Assembly (NCBI GenBank): GCA_037190175.1
Contig: JBBCJM010000145.1
Coordinates: 1-8,241 of the forward strand
Length of the DNA: 8,241 nt
Origin: JBBCJM01 sp037190175
GTDB taxonomy: Bacteria > Pseudomonadota > Alphaproteobacteria > Rhodobacterales > Rhodobacteraceae
Direction: 5' to 3'
Shown here: one piece after another, positions 5,749-8,241 of the stretch
Layout of the letters: the number at the start of each line of letters is the position of its first letter
Numbering within the stretch: the first letter of the stretch is position 1
Made by a program: the position numbers and the translations under genes
The notes under the pieces: model-generated
What the model saw: the letters and a program-made list of their open reading frames with translations, nothing else
What the model was told of the DNA's origin: nothing
Databases searched by the model: none

Positions 5749-6588
5749 ATGACGGTGCAGGTCCGGCGCCTGTCCTCCGGCCGGCTGCACCTGAACCACG
5801 GCCCCATCGACATCGTGCTGAAGGCCAAGGGGCCGGGCGCGGCGGCGGGGGAGGCGGCGGCGGTGGCCCGTTTCCCGCGGATCCTGCCGGAACTGGTTGC
5901 GGAACTCGCCGCGCTGCGCTCTGCCGACCGCCTGCCCGTCCACGGCCCGGTCGCGCAGCGGATGGCGGCGGCGGTGGCGCCGTTCCGCGCCGTCTTCATC
6001 ACCCCCATGGCCGCGGTGGCGGGCGCTGTGGCGGAGGAGGTGCTGGCGGCGTTGACCAGCCAGGGCGGCATCCTGCGGGCCTATGTCAACGACGGCGGCG
6101 ACATCGCGCTGCATCTGGCCCCGGGGCAGAGCCATACCGCCGCGGTGTCGGTGAACGCCGGCCTTCCCGCCTGCGTCACCATCCGCCATCGGGATCCGGT
6201 GCGCGGCATCGCCACCTCGGGCTGGCGGGGGCGGAGCCAGAGCCTCGGGATCGCCGATGCGGTCACCGTGCTGGCCGCCGGTGCCGCCATGGCCGATGCC
6301 GCCGCCACGCTGATCGCCGATGCGGTGGACCTGCCGGGCCATCCCGGGATCGCCCGGCTTCCGGCGCGGGAGGTCAAGGCCGACAGCGACCTGATGGACC
6401 TGCCGGTGACTGTGGCTGTCTCTCCCCTCTCATCCGAAGAGGCCACCGAGGCGCTCGACCGCGGGGCCGAGGCGGCCAATGCCATGCTCGCGCGCGGACT
6501 GATTGCCGGCGCGGCGCTTTTCCTGCACCCTGCCCCCGTGCGCCTGGTCGGCGCCCTGCCGCAGGAGACCGCCCTTGCCCGCCCCTGA
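5749..6588 (+). CDS. UPF0280 family protein, ApbE-like superfamily; candidate flavin transferase for Hnr
   Basis: This 279-residue cytoplasmic protein carries the hallmarks of the ApbE-like fold. ITPMAAVAGAVAEEVL (84-99) comes first, then VNDGGDIAL (113-121), matching the ApbE NxGGD motif. GIATSGWRGRSQSLGIADAVTVLA (153-176) and AMADAAATLIADAV (180-193) follow, matching the ApbE TSG and ADAxAT segments. ApbE enzymes take FMN from FAD and attach it covalently to a Thr or Ser of a target protein with Mg2+. UPF0280 itself has no role known to me. Length is normal for UPF0280 (about 240-290). The ATG at 5749 is chosen because homology starts there and GGAG at 5738-5741 sits 7 bp upstream; the open frame back to 5668 runs into the repeat hairpins. 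It overlaps the next gene by 14 bp. Because E. barkeri Hnr has covalent flavin, the neighbouring hnr product is the natural target, but this is inference. Confidence 0.85.
   Translation: MTVQVRRLSSGRLHLNHGPIDIVLKAKGPGAAAGEAAAVARFPRILPELVAELAALRSADRLPVHGPVAQRMAAAVAPFRAVFITPMAAVAGAVAEEVLAALTSQGGILRAYVNDGGDIALHLAPGQSHTAAVSVNAGLPACVTIRHRDPVRGIATSGWRGRSQSLGIADAVTVLAAGAAMADAAATLIADAVDLPGHPGIARLPAREVKADSDLMDLPVTVAVSPLSSEEATEALDRGAEAANAMLARGLIAGAALFLHPAPVRLVGALPQETALARP
6563..6567 (+). promoter_or_regulatory. Ribosome-binding site AGGAG that fixes a TTG start
   Basis: AGGAG lies 7 bp before the TTG at 6575, inside the 3' end of the UPF0280 gene. There is no ATG or GTG at the point where homology to PF06684 begins, and the first in-frame ATG downstream (codon 55) would remove the conserved N-terminus. 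The site therefore decides the start. Confidence 0.75.
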
Positions 6589-7162
6589 CTTCCCGGTCCG
6601 CAAGATCCTGCTTACCGTCGAGGAAATCCGCCACGAGGGCGGTCCCCCGCCGGCCCGCCCGCACCTGCGCGGCGCCATCGCCGCGGTCTGCGCCAATCCC
6701 TTCGCCGGCGGCTTCCATCCCGAACTGCAACCCGCCATGGAGGCCTTGAAGCCCCTCGGCCTCGACCTGACCGACCGGCTGATCGCCGCGCTGGGGGGCC
6801 GCGAGGGGATCGACGGCTACGGCAAGGGCGCGCTGGTGGGGGCCGGGGGCGAGGCGGAACACGGGGCGATGTGGCATGTGCCCGGCGGCTATGCGATGCG
6901 CGAGAGGCTGGGGGAGAGCCGCGCCATCGTCCCCTCGGCGATGAAGGTCGCGGCCATGGGCAGCACGCTGGACGTGCCGCTGGGCCATATCAACGCGGCC
7001 TATGTGCGCAGCCATTTCGATGCCTTCCCCGTGGCGGTGCCCGACGCGCCGCGGGCGGGCGAGATCGTCTTCATCCTCGCCATGGCCAGGGGGGGCCGCG
7101 TCCACAGCCGGATGGGTGGGCTGGAGGTCTGGCAGGTCAAGGGCGAGGACGGGCTGAGATGA
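6575..7162 (+). CDS. PF06684 (DUF1185) 'amino acid synthesis' family protein
   Basis: This 195-residue protein of PF06684 (formerly DUF1185) starts at TTG 6575. The N-terminal hallmark VRKILLTVEEIRHEGG (8-23) is followed by AAVCANPFAGGF (36-47), GYGKGALVGAGGEAEHGAMWH (81-101), VPSAMKVAAMGSTLDVPLGHINA (119-141) and a C-terminal half with FPVAVPDAPRAGEIVFILAM (151-170). The family is known structurally as a variant of the Bacillus chorismate mutase fold. The name 'amino acid synthesis' is only a suggestion from structures, and no reaction is established to my knowledge. The frame is open upstream to 6503, but that part is Arg/Cys/Pro-rich read-through of the UPF0280 gene. It overlaps UPF0280 by 14 bp and the next gene by 4 bp (ATGA). 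In this setting it could act after Hnr, for example in ring opening or tautomerisation; that is a hypothesis. Confidence 0.87.
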   Translation: MPAPDFPVRKILLTVEEIRHEGGPPPARPHLRGAIAAVCANPFAGGFHPELQPAMEALKPLGLDLTDRLIAALGGREGIDGYGKGALVGAGGEAEHGAMWHVPGGYAMRERLGESRAIVPSAMKVAAMGSTLDVPLGHINAAYVRSHFDAFPVAVPDAPRAGEIVFILAMARGGRVHSRMGGLEVWQVKGEDGLR

Positions 7163-8241
7163 GGCGGCTGGCGGCGGGGCTGGTCCTGCTGCCGGGGGCG
7201 GCCTCGGCCTGCGCGCTGGCGCCCTCGTTCATCGTCACCCTGCCGACCGGGCATTACATGGCGGGCGCCGCGGCGACGGTGGCGGTCACCGCCTTGCTGG
7301 GCGCGCTGATGCCGCGGCTGCCGGCGCATCAGGCCGTCACCCTGTGGGACAGGCCGGTGCTGCTGCCGGAGACGCTGACCTCCGCGCTATCCTTCCTGAC
7401 CTTCGCCGGGCTGCTGCTGATCGGGGTGTTCGGGCCGCGCGACCCCTACCACAACCTGCTGACGCTGGTGTTCTGGACCGGGGTCTGGGTGGCGCTGCCG
7501 CTGGCCTCGGTGCTGCTGGGCAACCTATGGCGGCCGGTCAACCCCTGGACCGCGCCGGTCAGGGCGATCCGGCTGGCGCTGGGGATCACCGGCCGCGCCG
7601 GCCTGTCGCGGCTGGGCCACTGGCCGGCGGTTGCGGGCCTGCTGGCCTTCACCTGGTTCACGCTGGTCTCGCTGGCGCCCGAGGACCCGCTGGTGCTGGC
7701 CACCGTGGCGGCGGCCTATTACCTCGGCATCCTGATCCTCGCCGTGGCCGAGGGGGAGGACTGGCTGGACCGGGGCGAGCTCCTGACCGTCTATTTCGGG
7801 ATGCTGGCCAAGGTGGCGCCGCTGTGGCTGGAGATCGAGGGGCGCCGGGCGCGGGTCATGGCCGGCTGGCCGGGGGCGCAGGTCACCCGGATGACGCCGC
7901 TGAGCGCCCCGGCCATCGCATTCGTCACCCTGGCGCTGTCGGGCCTGACCTTCGACGGACTCTCGGCCAGCTTCTGGTGGCTGGGGCTGATCGGGCAGAA
8001 CCCGCTGGAATTCGCCGGCCGCTCGGCGGTGATGGGGGTGAATACCGCCGGCCTGCTGGCGGTCTGGGCGCTGACCGCGGCGGCCATCCTCGGCACGCTG
8101 CGGCTGGGCGGCTGGCTGGCGGGCCGCGCCCTGCCGGCGGGGCCGGTGATGCTGTCCTTCCTGGCCATCGCCGCGGGCTATCACGGGGCGCATCACCTGG
8201 TGACCCTGCTGACCACCGGGCAATACACGCTGGCCGCGCTG
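7159..8241 (+). CDS. Polytopic membrane protein of unknown function (361 codons; C-terminus beyond right edge)
   Basis: The frame is open without a stop from the ATG at 7159 (overlapping the previous stop as ATGA) to the window end. The N-terminus MRRLAAGLVLLPGAASA looks like a cleavable signal peptide followed by C18. Hydrophobic segments lie near residues 34-51, 73-91, 101-121, 156-173, 178-197, 209-225, 248-268, 289-312 and 328-350, so about nine membrane helices are visible. Notable conserved-looking motifs are LWRPVNPW (123-130) and GYHGAHHLVTLL (340-351), with His342, His345 and His346 near one membrane face. The layout resembles large membrane proteins that databases sometimes label 'fenitrothion hydrolase' (FedA/FedB-like), but I recall this loosely and give it little weight. 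The coupling to the catabolic genes suggests a role in uptake, electron transfer or processing of the substrate. Equally, it may begin an unrelated module. Confidence 0.8.
   Translation, partial: MRRLAAGLVLLPGAASACALAPSFIVTLPTGHYMAGAAATVAVTALLGALMPRLPAHQAVTLWDRPVLLPETLTSALSFLTFAGLLLIGVFGPRDPYHNLLTLVFWTGVWVALPLASVLLGNLWRPVNPWTAPVRAIRLALGITGRAGLSRLGHWPAVAGLLAFTWFTLVSLAPEDPLVLATVAAAYYLGILILAVAEGEDWLDRGELLTVYFGMLAKVAPLWLEIEGRRARVMAGWPGAQVTRMTPLSAPAIAFVTLALSGLTFDGLSASFWWLGLIGQNPLEFAGRSAVMGVNTAGLLAVWALTAAAILGTLRLGGWLAGRALPAGPVMLSFLAIAAGYHGAHHLVTLLTTGQYTLAAL

Noticed and set aside
1860..5752. Plus-strand open frames at 1860-3650 and 3917-5752 in other frames
   Set aside because: They are composed of repetitive Gly/Arg/Pro/Ala runs and overlap the Mo subunit and hnr, which have clear family motifs.
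589..6342. Long minus-strand open frames (for example 589-1236, 1062-2276, 1261-2328, 2575-3960, 3771-5321, 5281-6342)
   Set aside because: They lie antisense to well-supported genes, are rich in Arg, Gly, Pro, Ala or Ser, and show no domain motifs. Such frames are expected in very GC-rich DNA.

Overview
This is a very GC-rich window with tightly packed genes. GC-rich codon use, ATGA gene junctions and a hairpin repeat ending in GAGGATATTT..CAGAAGAAG, which I know from Rhodobacteraceae, all point to an alphaproteobacterium of the Rhodobacter/Paracoccus/Rhodovulum kind. The taxonomic call is inference; no marker gene is present.

Layout. Positions 1-397 (minus strand) hold the first 132 codons of a MarR-family regulator that runs off the left edge. 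A 99-bp divergent intergenic region (398-496) carries a TTGACA hexamer and a perfect TTTGC-GT-GCAAA inverted repeat. Six genes then read left to right. The first three are joined by 4-bp ATGA overlaps: a FAD subunit (497-1321), a fused [2Fe-2S]/molybdopterin subunit of a xanthine-dehydrogenase-family hydroxylase (1318-3984), and a 6-hydroxynicotinate reductase homologue, hnr (3981-5417). A 331-bp non-coding gap (5418-5748) contains two inverted copies of a repeat element with strong G/C hairpins. After it come a UPF0280 protein of the ApbE-like superfamily (5749-6588), a PF06684/DUF1185 'amino acid synthesis' family protein with a TTG start (6575-7162), and a polytopic membrane protein that runs off the right edge (7159-8241).

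How they may work together. The best reading is a catabolic island for nicotinate or a closely related N-heteroaromatic acid using the reductive route known from Eubacterium barkeri and reported in Azorhizobium. The molybdenum hydroxylase would convert nicotinate to 6-hydroxynicotinate. Hnr would reduce this to 1,4,5,6-tetrahydro-6-oxonicotinate, whose ring is then opened. The E. barkeri reductase contains covalently bound flavin, and the UPF0280 protein has the hallmarks of the ApbE flavin-transferase fold, so it is a good candidate for the enzyme that flavinylates Hnr. No enamidase-type amidohydrolase is visible, which leaves the PF06684 protein as a candidate for a later step. The MarR protein is probably the local repressor. 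The membrane protein is translationally coupled to the cluster and its role is unknown.

The family assignments are solid for the hydroxylase subunits, Hnr, UPF0280 and PF06684. The substrate, the flavin-transfer partnership and the roles of the last two genes are inference.
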